From Collimonas sp. PA-H2 (GTDB lineage: Bacteria > Pseudomonadota > Gammaproteobacteria > Burkholderiales > Burkholderiaceae_D), in the NCBI RefSeq assembly GCF_002564105.1, contig NZ_PDBX01000001.1:186001-250000 (forward strand): DNA of 64,000 nt. Reading direction: 5' to 3'. Position numbers and translations under genes: made by a program. Below the pieces are notes generated by a model, which saw only the letters and a list, made by a program, of their open reading frames with translations, did not search any database and was not told the DNA's origin. This document shows positions 18,101-25,916 of the stretch, piece by piece; position 1 is the stretch's first letter; each line of letters begins with the position of its first letter.

Positions 18101-19604
18101 TCAGACCCGTCGAAGTCAAGGTCGACAGCGATGTCACGTTGCTATTGGTCGTGCTCAGACCGCTGGAAAGTGAAGTGACGTTGCTGTTCGTCGTACTCAG
18201 ACCTGTTGAAGTCGAAGTCGACAGCGACGACACATTGCTGTTGGTCGTGCTCAGACCAGTCGACAGCGAACCGATGTTGCTAGCGTTGGTGCTGATTCCG
18301 GTTGAGGTCGAAGTCGACAGCGATGTCACATTGCTGTTGGTCGTGCTCAGACCTGTTGAAGCCGACGTCGACAGCGATGTCACGTTGCTATTGGTCGTGC
18401 TCAGGCCAGTCGACAATGACGCGACGCCGGTCGAGGCCGATGTGGAAAGCGACGTAAGATTCGAGCTGATAGCGGAAGCCGTTGTATACAACTGGCTGCC
18501 ATTCACCGCATTCGTCGATGTCGCCGACACTTCACCGTCCGCAACACCCTGGATCTGGCGGTTGCCTACGGCCACCACGCCATTGGTCGGCGCCTGATTG
18601 ACGATAAAGGTCGTGCCCGGCACCACGCCGTTAGCGGTGGTCCAGTTGGTCGTCGGAGTGGTGGCCGTGGCGCTGGAGCCCGAACCCAGTGCTACCGAAC
18701 TGGTCAGCGTCGCGCTGCTGCCGGATCCCAGTGCCAGGGTATTGACGGCCGACGCCGTGGATTGCGCTCCCAGTGCCAGGGCGTTGACGGCCGACGCCGT
18801 AGATTGCACTCCCAGGGCCAGGGCGTTGGCGCCCGACGCCGTGGATTGCGCTCCCAGGGCGATCGCGCCCGTTGAACTTGCATTGGCTAGGGCACCGAAA
18901 GCCAGAGAATCCGTCGCGGTGGCGGATGCCTGGGTCCCGAACGCGAGACTCCCCTGCCCCGAGGCCGTGGTATTCACACCCATCGCGACGGCGCCAGCGC
19001 CACTGCTTATGGCGCCCCACCCAATGGCCGATGCGCCAATGCCGGTTGCCTGCGAGCCGCAACCGGTCGCGAAGGAGTTCATGCCGTACGCCGTCGTATA
19101 TTGGCTGGCGCCAGCGCTGTACGGATTGGAGACCGTGACGTTGCCCAGTGTCTGCGTAGAATTCACCCAATTGTTGATACCACTTGTCTGACCGGCACCA
19201 ATGTTGTAGTTCACACCGTAGCTTAGAGCAGACGTCTGCGCGCCGAAGCCGTAGAAGCCACCCGTATAGCTTGCCCCCGATCCGTAGACGCCCGCAGCGT
19301 TCATGGCGTTAATAGTGGCGCAGGCCGACGAGCCGGAAAAGGCAACACCGCTCTGAGAGACAGCGACGCTCCCCGAAGTAGCAGAAGAACTCGTGTTGCT
19401 ATTCGTGGCACTTACGCCATTTTGCGAACCCGCTATACCAGCCAAAGCGTCGCTCCCCGCCCCCAATCCCACCACAATGAAAGTTGCGGCAATCAATGTC
19501 TCATGAATCACGCTACACTGACTCTTGCTCTTCCCGTGACTTTTGACCGTCTCCCCAACCACGCATAATTTCCCCGTAGTTTTGCTCCAAATCACCCGAT
19601 GCAT
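15147..19604 (-). CDS. Trimeric autotransporter adhesin (YadA/Hia type)
   Basis: A 1485-residue surface adhesin that anchors itself in the outer membrane as a trimer. Residues 1-30 form an extended signal-peptide region (MHRVIWSKTTGKLCVVGET), followed by a hydrophobic segment ending ALA near residue 55. A YadA-type head of 14-residue repeats (SLAFGTQASATATD type) spans about 190-330, with a neck at about 335-370 (NAVNGSQL). A very long Ser/Thr/Asn-rich stalk then runs to about 1200, broken by a second neck near 1050 (NVAAGVKPTDAVNFSQL). A second head lies at about 1270-1370, a third neck follows, and the C-terminal 80-90 residues are the beta-barrel anchor ending GVGYSW. Typical roles are adhesion and biofilm formation. 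An IS5 element inserted just after the gene, and AraC copies flank the block. Confidence 0.93.
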   Translation of the reverse strand: MHRVIWSKTTGKLCVVGETVKSHGKSKSQCSVIHETLIAATFIVVGLGAGSDALAGIAGSQNGVSATNSNTSSSATSGSVAVSQSGVAFSGSSACATINAMNAAGVYGSGASYTGGFYGFGAQTSALSYGVNYNIGAGQTSGINNWVNSTQTLGNVTVSNPYSAGASQYTTAYGMNSFATGCGSQATGIGASAIGWGAISSGAGAVAMGVNTTASGQGSLAFGTQASATATDSLAFGALANASSTGAIALGAQSTASGANALALGVQSTASAVNALALGAQSTASAVNTLALGSGSSATLTSSVALGSGSSATATTPTTNWTTANGVVPGTTFIVNQAPTNGVVAVGNRQIQGVADGEVSATSTNAVNGSQLYTTASAISSNLTSLSTSASTGVASLSTGLSTTNSNVTSLSTSASTGLSTTNSNVTSLSTSTSTGISTNASNIGSLSTGLSTTNSNVSSLSTSTSTGLSTTNSNVTSLSSGLSTTNSNVTSLSTLTSTGLSSTNSNVTSLSSGLSTTNSSVSSLSTSTSTGLSATNSSVSSLSTSTSTGLSSTNSNVTSLSSGLSTTNSSVSSLSTSTSTGLSSTNSNVTSLSSGLSTTNSSVSSLSTSTSTGTSTNASNIGSLSTSTSTGISTNASNIGSLSTGLSTTNSNVTSLSTSTSTGISTNASNIGSLSTGLSTTNSNVTSLSTSTSTGISTNASNIGSLSTGLSTTNSNVTSLSTSTSTGISTNASNIGSLSTGLSSTNSNVTSLSTSTSTGISTNASNIGSLSTGLSTTNSNVTSLSTSTSTGISTNASNIGSLSTGLSTTNSNVTSLSTSTSTGISTNASNIGSLSTGLSTTNSNVTSLSTSTSTGISTAQSGVNSLSTGLSTTNSNVGSLSTGLSSTNSNVTSLSTSTSTGISTNASSIGSLSTGLSTTNSNVTSLSTSTSTGISTNASNIGSLSTGLSTTNSNVTSLSTSTSTGISTNASNIGSLSTGLSTTNSNVTSLSTSTSTGISTNTSNISSLSTGLSTTNNNVSSLSTGVANSVQYDNPGHTSVTLGGLGATTPVTLTNVAAGVKPTDAVNFSQLSSLSTSTSAGINSLSTGLSSTNSNVTSLSTSTSTGISTAQSGVNSLSTGLSTTNSNVSALSTSTSTGLSTATSGINSLSTGLSTTNSSVSSLSTSTSSGLSVATSGINSLSTGVASISTGLGQLTTLSTSLVGVGSLSTSLKPLADASTAAAANGSTIGATTIGGVNSDGTVQTRGTNGTVINNVTPATCSTVKGVDATGSGLCAQATKDGATAFGSNAQATDANTTAVGFRALASQAGSVAIGNNAQATGDPTVAIGQNSLASGNNSVATGAGAQATGNNSVALGAGSIADQANTVSVGSPGSERRITNVAAGVNPTDAVNVSQLSTVQSQVGDVQRIAYSGVAMAGALAGLPQVDSGKTFALGAGIGSYAGYTALAIGASARVSQNAVVKFGVSTTSGTRTLINAGVGYSW
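16010..18460 (-). repeat. Adhesin stalk repeats (96-bp and shorter units)
   Basis: The DNA encoding the stalk is a tandem array. The commonest unit is 32 codons, combining TGISTNASNIGSLSTGLS with TTNSNVTSLSTSTS. About ten near copies occur in a row, flanked by shorter 12- to 16-codon variants. Very high DNA identity between units makes slippage and length change likely. The opposite strand stays open through the array because of codon periodicity, not because of a gene. Confidence 0.9.
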
Positions 19605-19641
19605 TTTGTTTATTTTTACCCCCGTGTATATTTGTTTTTGA

Positions 19642-19827
19642 TTAAATATTTTTAAATAAAAAACAGCAGTCTGCTTCCATAAGCCATTGCGTCAATGACC
19701 AATAGGTTTCCCCGTCACCTTTTCTGACGGCTCTTTGCATTGCATTCAATATTTGTTGACCATCGTAGGCAGCAATGTTCAGCACGAGGGTGCTCGGTTC
19801 CGGATTTTCACCAGAATTAGCAAGCAA
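19642..19827 (-). CDS. Possible small protein or gene remnant
   Basis: A 61-codon frame with a TTG start and protein-like content (LNIAAYDGQQILNAMQRAVR, then KGDGETYWSLTQWLMEADCC). It has no good ribosome site and no upstream ATG before a stop, so it may be the tail of a lost gene upstream of the adhesin. No family is recognised. The rest of the 19605-20388 interval is AT-rich and probably holds adhesin and regulator promoters. Confidence 0.25.
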   Translation of the reverse strand: MLANSGENPEPSTLVLNIAAYDGQQILNAMQRAVRKGDGETYWSLTQWLMEADCCFLFKNI

Positions 19828-20003
19828 CCGACATTCAATGATTGTTAGTCATGCTCAACTCGATCGACAGCCAAAAGATGTTGTAGGCATTGATGCTGAT
19901 GCCCATCGAAATGAAAAATACAAACATCTTAAATTTGACTAAAAATCACATTGGCTTACGAGTCGGATGGTAGGCGAGGGCAAAATGGAAAATATTGGCA
20001 GTA

Positions 20004-20198
20004 ATGGACAATAAATTAGCATTTATGGCCACTAGCTTCCTGCTTGAAATTTTTTTAGTCTTCCGTAGTCGGACGGAAATAGAAAATTACAACTCTCGAC
20101 GATTACAAAAAATTCAGGGAAAAATTATAAATAATGTCAACTCAAGGAAGGAATTCATAGAGGAAGTGGCGAAACTTAAACCAGCGAATTACTTTTAA
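20004..20198 (+). CDS. Possible small membrane-anchored protein
   Basis: A 64-codon frame with one hydrophobic segment near the start (LAFMATSFLLEIFLVF) followed by a charged helical tail. The ribosome site is weak and no family is recognised. It lies between the adhesin and the right AraC copy, reading toward the latter. Confidence 0.25.
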   Translation: MDNKLAFMATSFLLEIFLVFRSRTEIENYNSRRLQKIQGKIINNVNSRKEFIEEVAKLKPANYF

Positions 20199-20388
20199 AA
20201 CAATCGTTTATATCATTTCACAAAACACATTTTTAATTTCCGCGCGGAAATATAAATGCACCTCAGAATCAATCGCAAACAATTGTTAAATTTGGCGTAA
20301 AATAGTTACCGCAAGAAATTTGTTGTATTTTCAATGTAAAACTAAGCGACGATTTAACCGATACCGATCGGGCCAAATAATCCAAATT

Positions 20389-21423
20389 ATGGGAACATCT
20401 GAATTAAATACAATTGCACAAGGCTTTGTATCTAGTGCCTATATGCGCGTGCTTTTTGAATATTTAAAAAATCAGGGAATTGATGCCTCAGAGCTATTAA
20501 ATGAGCCAACACCGGACGAAGTCGATCGAGTTCTAATCCGCTACCCGCTGCAACGCTGGGTCTCTCACTTACAATCTGCCGCAGCTCGCTTAGGAGACCC
20601 CCTCTTAGGCTTGCACTTGGGGAAAACAGTTACGCCTGCGCACTTTGGAGTAGTTGGCTACATAATGGCGTCGTGCCCCACTCTTGGCGCAACGTTGTTG
20701 CGTCTGCAAGCATACGAGCGCCTTGTGCACGAGATAGATCAACATCCCATGGAGGCTCCTATTTTTGACGGAAGCGATCTTGTGGTTAAATGGCCCGGGG
20801 GAAGTTCCGGGGGCTATGGGCGACTGAATCACGAATTTAGCATTGCTACATTTTTCCAATTTTCGAGGTCCATAGCCAGCCAGGATGTCGAGCTAAAGCA
20901 AGTGTGTTTTATTAATCCCGAGCCGTCGTCTCTAAATGCCTATAGAGATTTCTTCAAATGTGAAGTTCTTTTTAATCAAGCGGTAACTAGCGTACGCCTA
21001 CCACTGCATTCGTTGACTGTGCCTGTAAAGAAACCAGAGCCTATATTGATAGCTCTGTTAGAGAAGCAAGCAAATGAATTCCTAAATCAGCTACCTACAG
21101 AAAACGAGTTCGTGATGTCAGTTCGACGTTGCGTAACAAGCTTAATTCATGAAGGCGAACCAGAGTTAGATAGCGTCGCGAGCAGACTTAATATGACGCC
21201 AAGAACATTACGCCGCCGCCTCGACCAATGCGACACAAGTTTCCGAGCGCTGCTTGACGCAATTCGTCAGCACTTGGCACAACAATACTTGTTAGATCCC
21301 GCGTTACAACTTTCCGATATCGCTCAATTACTTGGTTACTCCGAGCAAAGCACATTTAATCGTGCATTTTTGCGCTGGACAGGATCAACACCAAACACAT
21401 ATCGACGAAGTATCCAACTCTAA
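20389..21423 (+). CDS. AraC-family regulator, right copy
   Basis: A 344-residue twin of the regulator at 11829-12848, with the same ligand-binding N-terminus and C-terminal helix-turn-helix pair (MTPRTLRRRLDQCDTSFRAL, then LQLSDIAQLLGYSEQSTFNR). Differences are scattered substitutions, and both copies keep intact frames. The ATG at 20389 gives MGTSELNTIAQGF, matching the point where the twins begin to agree; a longer frame from 20320 is not shared. It ends 10 bases before the convergent prophage spanin gene. A regulatory role toward the neighbouring adhesin is plausible but not shown. Confidence 0.85.
   Translation: MGTSELNTIAQGFVSSAYMRVLFEYLKNQGIDASELLNEPTPDEVDRVLIRYPLQRWVSHLQSAAARLGDPLLGLHLGKTVTPAHFGVVGYIMASCPTLGATLLRLQAYERLVHEIDQHPMEAPIFDGSDLVVKWPGGSSGGYGRLNHEFSIATFFQFSRSIASQDVELKQVCFINPEPSSLNAYRDFFKCEVLFNQAVTSVRLPLHSLTVPVKKPEPILIALLEKQANEFLNQLPTENEFVMSVRRCVTSLIHEGEPELDSVASRLNMTPRTLRRRLDQCDTSFRALLDAIRQHLAQQYLLDPALQLSDIAQLLGYSEQSTFNRAFLRWTGSTPNTYRRSIQL
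20400..21405 (+). repeat. Right arm of the 1-kb inverted repeat (AraC gene)
   Basis: This arm is nearly identical to the minus strand at about 11850-12840. Homologous recombination between the arms would invert the roughly 7.5 kb between them. Confidence 0.8.
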
Positions 21424-21433
21424 GTAGCAAGTT

Positions 21434-21955
21434 TTACCACTTCATTCCATTGGTTGTCATTTGTAGTTGTAGATAATATTCGCGCTGCCCTAGTGCTATT
21501 TCGCGCCAGGCGCGACAAGCAGTGGCGTTGAAGGCATCGACTTCAGCAACCTGAGCAAGCGAAATTCCGACGGGTTTTCGATCAGAATCGGCGGCAGGTC
21601 CGGGATCCTCACCTGACCAGGCGGCGTCGTACAAGCGCACAAAGCCTGCATTAACAGCAAAGCGAACGTTATCCGCTTGTGTGATGTAGATTGGCACTTG
21701 TTTTTCAATGGTTTCTCCTTTGACGTAAATGGTACGAATCCGGTCGACATATTTGATCTGTGCTTGCGCAACAACGGCCTGTTGCGCTTTGGCGATTTTG
21801 GTTGCGCGCTCGACCTGTTGATTGATGTAGGCAATGTGTCTTTCTCCCTCGTCCTGCTTGCCTTTGTTGTAGCAGATCGTCCCGAACACAGCAGCAGCCG
21901 AAGCGAGGGCCAGCCAGCGTGCCCACCATGGCAACACCTCTTTCAAAAGGCTCAT
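21434..21955 (-). CDS. Phage Rz-type inner-membrane spanin
   Basis: A 173-residue lysis protein with one N-terminal membrane segment (WLALASAAAVFGTICY) and a long periplasmic coiled region (INQQVERATKIAKAQQAVVA). This is the i-spanin layout that fuses inner and outer membranes at the end of lysis. The ATG at 21955 overlaps the endolysin stop as ATGA, so translation is coupled. A second lysis gene is nested inside it in another frame. It is the last gene of the prophage late operon. Confidence 0.82.
   Translation of the reverse strand: MSLLKEVLPWWARWLALASAAAVFGTICYNKGKQDEGERHIAYINQQVERATKIAKAQQAVVAQAQIKYVDRIRTIYVKGETIEKQVPIYITQADNVRFAVNAGFVRLYDAAWSGEDPGPAADSDRKPVGISLAQVAEVDAFNATACRAWREIALGQREYYLQLQMTTNGMKW
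21496..21708 (-). CDS. Embedded Rz1-type outer-membrane spanin lipoprotein
   Basis: A 70-residue frame nested in the Rz gene. It starts at TTG (21708), preceded by AAGGAG with a 7-base gap inside the Rz coding sequence. The product has a basic start, a hydrophobic stretch and a lipobox (ITFALLLMQALCAC), then a proline-rich segment (TTPPGQVRIPDLPP), as Rz1 o-spanins have. It reads past the middle of Rz and ends about 60 bases before it. The unusual start codon and the nested position explain why automated calling would miss it. Confidence 0.72.
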   Translation of the reverse strand: MKNKCQSTSHKRITFALLLMQALCACTTPPGQVRIPDLPPILIENPSEFRLLRLLKSMPSTPLLVAPGAK

Positions 21956-22608
21956 ACGACCCCCAAGGAAATTTTGCACGCCACCCAGCGCACGCGCCGC
22001 GCGGCAAGGCTCTCAACAGTAATGCCGGCACCGTTAATCCGCATCGACAGTCCATCAAAATCCCCTCTATCGGCGTAAGCGCTGCCGCCTATCGAGTGCC
22101 AGAACCATCCTGCCGAGCGAGCCGCCAGTACCTTGTCGGTGGATAGCCATTGTGGGACAGTGACGCAATCAACACCCAGCGCCGCCGCGCACGCGGCGTA
22201 GTTATCGCGAAACGTGATTTGCTTCAGACCGCCGCCACGATAGCGCCAGCCATCGCCGGAAGCGACATCACCATTACCGTAGCGATTTGCGTAGACGATG
22301 TTGGCAATCCGAATCTGGCGTTCTGGTGGAACCATCTTTTCTCCTTGTTGGCGACCAAGAGCAGCCGCATGCGCCGCAATACGCTTGCCAAATGTGGCAA
22401 TCAGCCCTTGCACCGAGTAATCAAACGATTCGGTCAAGCGGGACAGCCCGGCACTTTCGTGGCCGATCTGCGCAATGAAAGCCGCACACCGCGCCGGCGT
22501 GCTGATGCTGAATTCGATCATCGCCGCATTGATCGGTGCCGCCCAGTCCGTTGCACGCATGCTAGGAATAAGCAAAGCCGTTGAGAGCTGGGGAGCGGAC
22601 AGATTCAT
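21952..22608 (-). CDS. GH19 chitinase-fold endolysin
   Basis: A 218-residue cell-wall hydrolase. The GH19 signature is present: FIAQIGHESAGLSRLTESFD with catalytic Glu51 and second Glu60, then YANRYGNGD, WRYRGGGLKQIT and NYAACAAALG. Phage GH19 enzymes cut the peptidoglycan glycan chain. No signal peptide is seen, so release depends on the adjacent holins. The ATG at 22608 overlaps the upstream holin stop as ATGA, and its own stop overlaps the spanin start. Confidence 0.88.
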   Translation of the reverse strand: MNLSAPQLSTALLIPSMRATDWAAPINAAMIEFSISTPARCAAFIAQIGHESAGLSRLTESFDYSVQGLIATFGKRIAAHAAALGRQQGEKMVPPERQIRIANIVYANRYGNGDVASGDGWRYRGGGLKQITFRDNYAACAAALGVDCVTVPQWLSTDKVLAARSAGWFWHSIGGSAYADRGDFDGLSMRINGAGITVESLAARRVRWVACKISLGVV

Positions 22609-22871
22609 CGCTTCCCCAGACAATTGCATAGATACCAGCGGCGCCAGAACCAGACTGCCAGAATGGCGACAGCCACATTCGACACCACCTCAGACTGCTC
22701 GCTCCAGAAGCCAAAGGCATCCGGCCGCATGACGTTCACAAAGGACGTGATCGCGACCAGAGAGAGTGCAGCCGTACCGAACACTTGGGTTTCCAGGTGT
22801 TTGTTCAGCACCGCCCACAAACAAAACACCAGCAGCACCAGGTTAGCCAGCGTATTAATTAGTTGGATCAT
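22605..22871 (-). CDS. Holin-like small membrane protein
   Basis: An 88-residue protein with about three hydrophobic segments (LANLVLLVFCLWAVL, FGTAALSLVAITSFV, VVSNVAVAILAVWFW) and a basic C-terminus, the layout of a phage holin. It starts at 22871 after GGAGGGA and overlaps both the upstream membrane protein (17 bases) and the endolysin. The role is inferred from context. Confidence 0.7.
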   Translation of the reverse strand: MIQLINTLANLVLLVFCLWAVLNKHLETQVFGTAALSLVAITSFVNVMRPDAFGFWSEQSEVVSNVAVAILAVWFWRRWYLCNCLGKR

Positions 22872-23214
22872 TTTTCCCTCCCAAATAGCGGCGCTTGAGC
22901 GTGCCGATAATGTCCGCTTCATTAATTTCCTTAAATACCTCGCGCGCAGTGGCCAGCGCAAATAAACCAACCAGGAACTCGATACCGGAATGGGTCCGCG
23001 CACCGGTAATGGCGAGCCAGTCGATCAGCACTGGCGCAATGTAGACAGCACAGGCCAGGCCGGCGGTGAAACTAGACAATTTCTGCCACCAGTTCAAGCC
23101 ATCCCCGAGAAACTTGAGGGCAACAGCCGACCCAACCGCACCAGGCAATAGGGGCAGCAGGTATTTCGTGATTGCCAGCCATACCGCCGCTAGCGTGCTC
23201 GTTGGTTCTGCCAT
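22855..23214 (-). CDS. Second holin-like membrane protein
   Basis: A 119-residue protein starting MAEPTSTLAAV after a GGAAGAAGA site. It has hydrophobic segments at about residues 15-35, 45-62 and 70-90 and a charged tail (FKEINEADIIGTLKRRYLGG). This matches phage holin/anti-holin families in the lysis cassette. Which of the two membrane proteins is the holin and which the antiholin cannot be told. Confidence 0.65.
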   Translation of the reverse strand: MAEPTSTLAAVWLAITKYLLPLLPGAVGSAVALKFLGDGLNWWQKLSSFTAGLACAVYIAPVLIDWLAITGARTHSGIEFLVGLFALATAREVFKEINEADIIGTLKRRYLGGKNDPTN

Positions 23215-23272
23215 TCTTCTTCCAATGAAATGATGTATGCCGTTAGGAACGATGACACACACCATCCTTCCC

Positions 23273-23485
23273 CTATCGACTGATTGCCTTGCCCAGTCCC
23301 CCTATCGCCTTGATGACTCCGTCCAGGCGGCCAACTAGGGCAAGCTGCACTTTCTGCTCCAGCTCCCGATTCTTCACCCAGGTATCAAACGCCTTGGATT
23401 CCAGGAAATCCCGCGCATCCGAAATCCCCATGCGCATCGCCTCCGGGTACGAGGTGCTTGAATATAAACTCAAGCTAACCGCCAT
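23273..23485 (-). CDS. Small hypothetical phage protein
   Basis: A 70-residue protein (MAVSLSLYSSTSYPEAMRMG) of unknown function, overlapping the end of the preceding phage gene by 11 bases. The second half is helical and charged (DTWVKNRELEQKVQLALVGR). Its place between structural and lysis genes is the only clue. Confidence 0.5.
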   Translation of the reverse strand: MAVSLSLYSSTSYPEAMRMGISDARDFLESKAFDTWVKNRELEQKVQLALVGRLDGVIKAIGGLGKAISR

Positions 23486-24266
23486 ATTGCGCAGGTTTTC
23501 CAGTAACTCTCTTCGCGAACTCACTGACGCAGGCTGAAACTGGAAATCGCGCCGGAGGCAACGACTCCGCCTCCGATCCCTCATGTGCTAATGCAACGAA
23601 GCCCTCGTCAATTTCGACCGTCTCGAAGAAGTGAGTCAGCATCTTGCTACCGCGATGGCGCATCGCGTACAGCCCTAGAAATTCGGACTCTGGGTATTCG
23701 CTGATGATCTGCATACGGATTTTCAGCCACTCCAGGTAATTCAATGAGTCCGATGCCGGGTCCGGCGCCAGCTCGCCCACCCGTGACAGTTGCGCGGCCA
23801 TGGCGCCCAGCATCCAATGCAACTGGCCGGCGACTTTCGGAATATGACCGTGTAGCTGTTCGATGGCTTCCGCCATTGCGCCCGTCACCGGTGAGATCTG
23901 CCATTCGTCGCCACCATGACTGCCCAGAGCGATGGGAAAATCAGGTATGTCGCGGCTGACATTCAGGTAGTCCATGTAACAGCCGTCGCCCAGCATGAAA
24001 TTGGCGCCACCACCCTCTTCCCCTGTGGTGTGGGCCAGGTAGTGGCCGACGACCAGCATGCGCTCCTGCACCGTCCAGTTTTTCGGATCGGTGACATGGC
24101 GTTCCGTCGGCGCATCGGCTGACTCGATGACCATCTGCAAGAAAGTCGTTGTCGATTCTTCGAAACGCTCGGGCGGCACCGCGGCCAGTGCGCCGGCATT
24201 CACGATGGAAAGCTCGCGCAGCTTGACGGCGAGGCGGCGTGTTCTGAGAGGTGAAAAAGCAATCAT
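23475..24266 (-). CDS. Hypothetical phage structural or baseplate protein
   Basis: A 263-residue soluble protein with no domain I can name. It follows the baseplate-like gene at 24286-25104 with a 19-base gap and precedes the lysis module, the usual place for a baseplate, tail-fibre-related or chaperone protein. Recognisable stretches are ERMLVVGHYLAHTTGEEGGG and SPVTGAMAEAIEQLHGHI. Confidence 0.5.
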   Translation of the reverse strand: MIAFSPLRTRRLAVKLRELSIVNAGALAAVPPERFEESTTTFLQMVIESADAPTERHVTDPKNWTVQERMLVVGHYLAHTTGEEGGGANFMLGDGCYMDYLNVSRDIPDFPIALGSHGGDEWQISPVTGAMAEAIEQLHGHIPKVAGQLHWMLGAMAAQLSRVGELAPDPASDSLNYLEWLKIRMQIISEYPESEFLGLYAMRHRGSKMLTHFFETVEIDEGFVALAHEGSEAESLPPARFPVSACVSEFAKRVTGKPAQYGG

Positions 24267-24285
24267 ATGATTCGAGAATCCTTAG

Positions 24286-25104
24286 TTAATTGGACGAATA
24301 GGAACTTGGCCCCATGATCTTCTTCAGATCGTCGCGGTCCAGCGCGGTGAGGGTCGCCAGCGTCAGAGGAATAGTAATTTCGGTGTAATAGCCATCCTGA
24401 TCGATAGGCGCGTCGATGGGCTCGCCTATCGTCTCAATCACCATGGGCGCCAAGGTCCGCTGCTTATACTGAAAACCGATCAACTGCGGCGCGACGGACG
24501 GGAACATGCTGTTGATGGCCCCGTCGATGCCCTCGCCACCTCCGGCGGCGCGCGCAACCAGGCTATCGCCACTGAGTTTCTGCGGCAACGCCCAGGCCCA
24601 TAGTTGCTGCAACGGTGCCGCAACCTCCCTTTTTGGGTCGCTAAACGCGCGGAACACCAGTGATACATTGATTTTGATGGGTGGCATCCCAGTAAAAATC
24701 TGCGTCGAGTTCAACTTGGTGATGCCGGTGCGTCCCTCAAATTTCTTGATATTGCGTTCTATGGTGCCAACATCGGCATTTCCCGACGTCGACTTCGACT
24801 TCCAACCGAAGAACGAGTAAAAATCGTTCATCCCTGGTACGAGCACGCCCGACTGCAGCATGGCAATCAAGGCCGGCGCTTTGCTATCCGGGCTGCTTTG
24901 CTCGAATGGCGACTGCCAATTCAGGGTTGCTTCCATATTGCCGCCGGCAGTCACCGGTGCATGCACCTCTATCTGCTCTTGCCCCGCGCGCAGCCCCTTA
25001 TTGTCAACTGGATAAATCTTGGCAATCAAATGATCCGAGAGTCCTAACCACTGGGAACCGAGGATCTGCTGGTCTGCCGTCGTGCCCTGCCCAGGTGCTG
25101 CCAT
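24286..25104 (-). CDS. Phage tail or baseplate protein
   Basis: A 272-residue protein with beta-rich composition and the stretch TGMPPIKINVSLVFRAFSDP, a style common in tube-like baseplate proteins of contractile tails. A GGTGG site precedes the ATG. Assignment rests on position after the sheath and EF-hand genes and on general sequence texture, not on a firm family match. Confidence 0.5.
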   Translation of the reverse strand: MAAPGQGTTADQQILGSQWLGLSDHLIAKIYPVDNKGLRAGQEQIEVHAPVTAGGNMEATLNWQSPFEQSSPDSKAPALIAMLQSGVLVPGMNDFYSFFGWKSKSTSGNADVGTIERNIKKFEGRTGITKLNSTQIFTGMPPIKINVSLVFRAFSDPKREVAAPLQQLWAWALPQKLSGDSLVARAAGGGEGIDGAINSMFPSVAPQLIGFQYKQRTLAPMVIETIGEPIDAPIDQDGYYTEITIPLTLATLTALDRDDLKKIMGPSSYSSN

Positions 25105-25186
25105 ATTTCCACCTTACATAAAATTGCGGGCAGCCGATTCACCTGGCTGCCCGCTGTATTGAAGTGTTAATTCAAGTTGAGAACGA

Positions 25187-25888
25187 TTACTTGCTCAAGC
25201 CCATCTTCCGATTCAGCCGCATCGACTTCATGCGGCGCATGGTGGCGCTGGCCGTGTGCGCCTTCATCTGCGCCTTGCGAATACTGACTTTCTGCTTGGC
25301 AGTCAGGCGAACCCGGCCCGAGATCCGCTTATTGATCCGCACCTTCTTGCCCTTGCGGATCACCATGCGCTTCTTGTAGGTGGCGTCCAGCACTGCATCG
25401 CTGCCCTCGTCGCCAAAAACAAAATTGTCGATATCGGCGCTCGACGCATCGTCGCCATCCGGCAAGCTAGCGGCCAGAAGATCCCGGATCCGGTCTGCGG
25501 CTGCTTCGTCCCAATCGTTCAGGAGCTTGCTACAATCCTCATCCGAGACACCCTTCTCGGCCAGGTAGTCCCAGGCGAATTCGAGCGCTGTTTCCAGCAC
25601 GTCGGCTTCGTCGTCGCTCAGCTCACCGTCTTTGTTCGCATCGACCAGACCGACCATATTCGCCAGGAGGCGATCAGCCAGAGTTTCATCTTCATCCAGA
25701 TCATCGGTTTCGATCCACTCCTGGATGGTTGATGCCGTACCCAGTGCGATATGCGTAGCGGCATAGTCCGCCGCGGCATTGCTGTCTTCAGCATCAGACG
25801 CGGAATCCAGCACCGCCTGCCGGCCTTTATGCGCAACATCCTTGCTATGCAAGGTATTGCGAATCGCTGTTGCAGCTAAATGACTCAT
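25187..25888 (-). CDS. Phage protein with EF-hand motif and basic tail
   Basis: A 233-residue protein in three parts: a helical N-terminus, an acidic middle, and a strongly basic C-terminal 65 residues rich in Lys and Arg (MVIRKGKKVRINKRISGRVR). Residues 83-94 form a textbook EF-hand calcium loop, DANKDGELSDDE. The start at 25888 follows AAGGAAA. It lies directly after the sheath gene. The basic tail could bind DNA or acidic head or tail surfaces. The function is unknown; calcium binding is predicted from the motif. Confidence 0.6.
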   Translation of the reverse strand: MSHLAATAIRNTLHSKDVAHKGRQAVLDSASDAEDSNAAADYAATHIALGTASTIQEWIETDDLDEDETLADRLLANMVGLVDANKDGELSDDEADVLETALEFAWDYLAEKGVSDEDCSKLLNDWDEAAADRIRDLLAASLPDGDDASSADIDNFVFGDEGSDAVLDATYKKRMVIRKGKKVRINKRISGRVRLTAKQKVSIRKAQMKAHTASATMRRMKSMRLNRKMGLSK

Positions 25889-25916
25889 CTTTTTCCTTTC
25901 ATTTTGTAAAGCCCGA

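Noticed and set aside
16010..18460. Regular repeats as a CRISPR array
   Set aside because: The repeats are in frame, without unique spacers, and encode the adhesin stalk.
16519..18597. Long plus-strand open frame opposite the adhesin stalk
   Set aside because: It exists because the repeat codons on the minus strand leave no stops in the complementary frame; its product is a low-complexity repeat with no start site or family.
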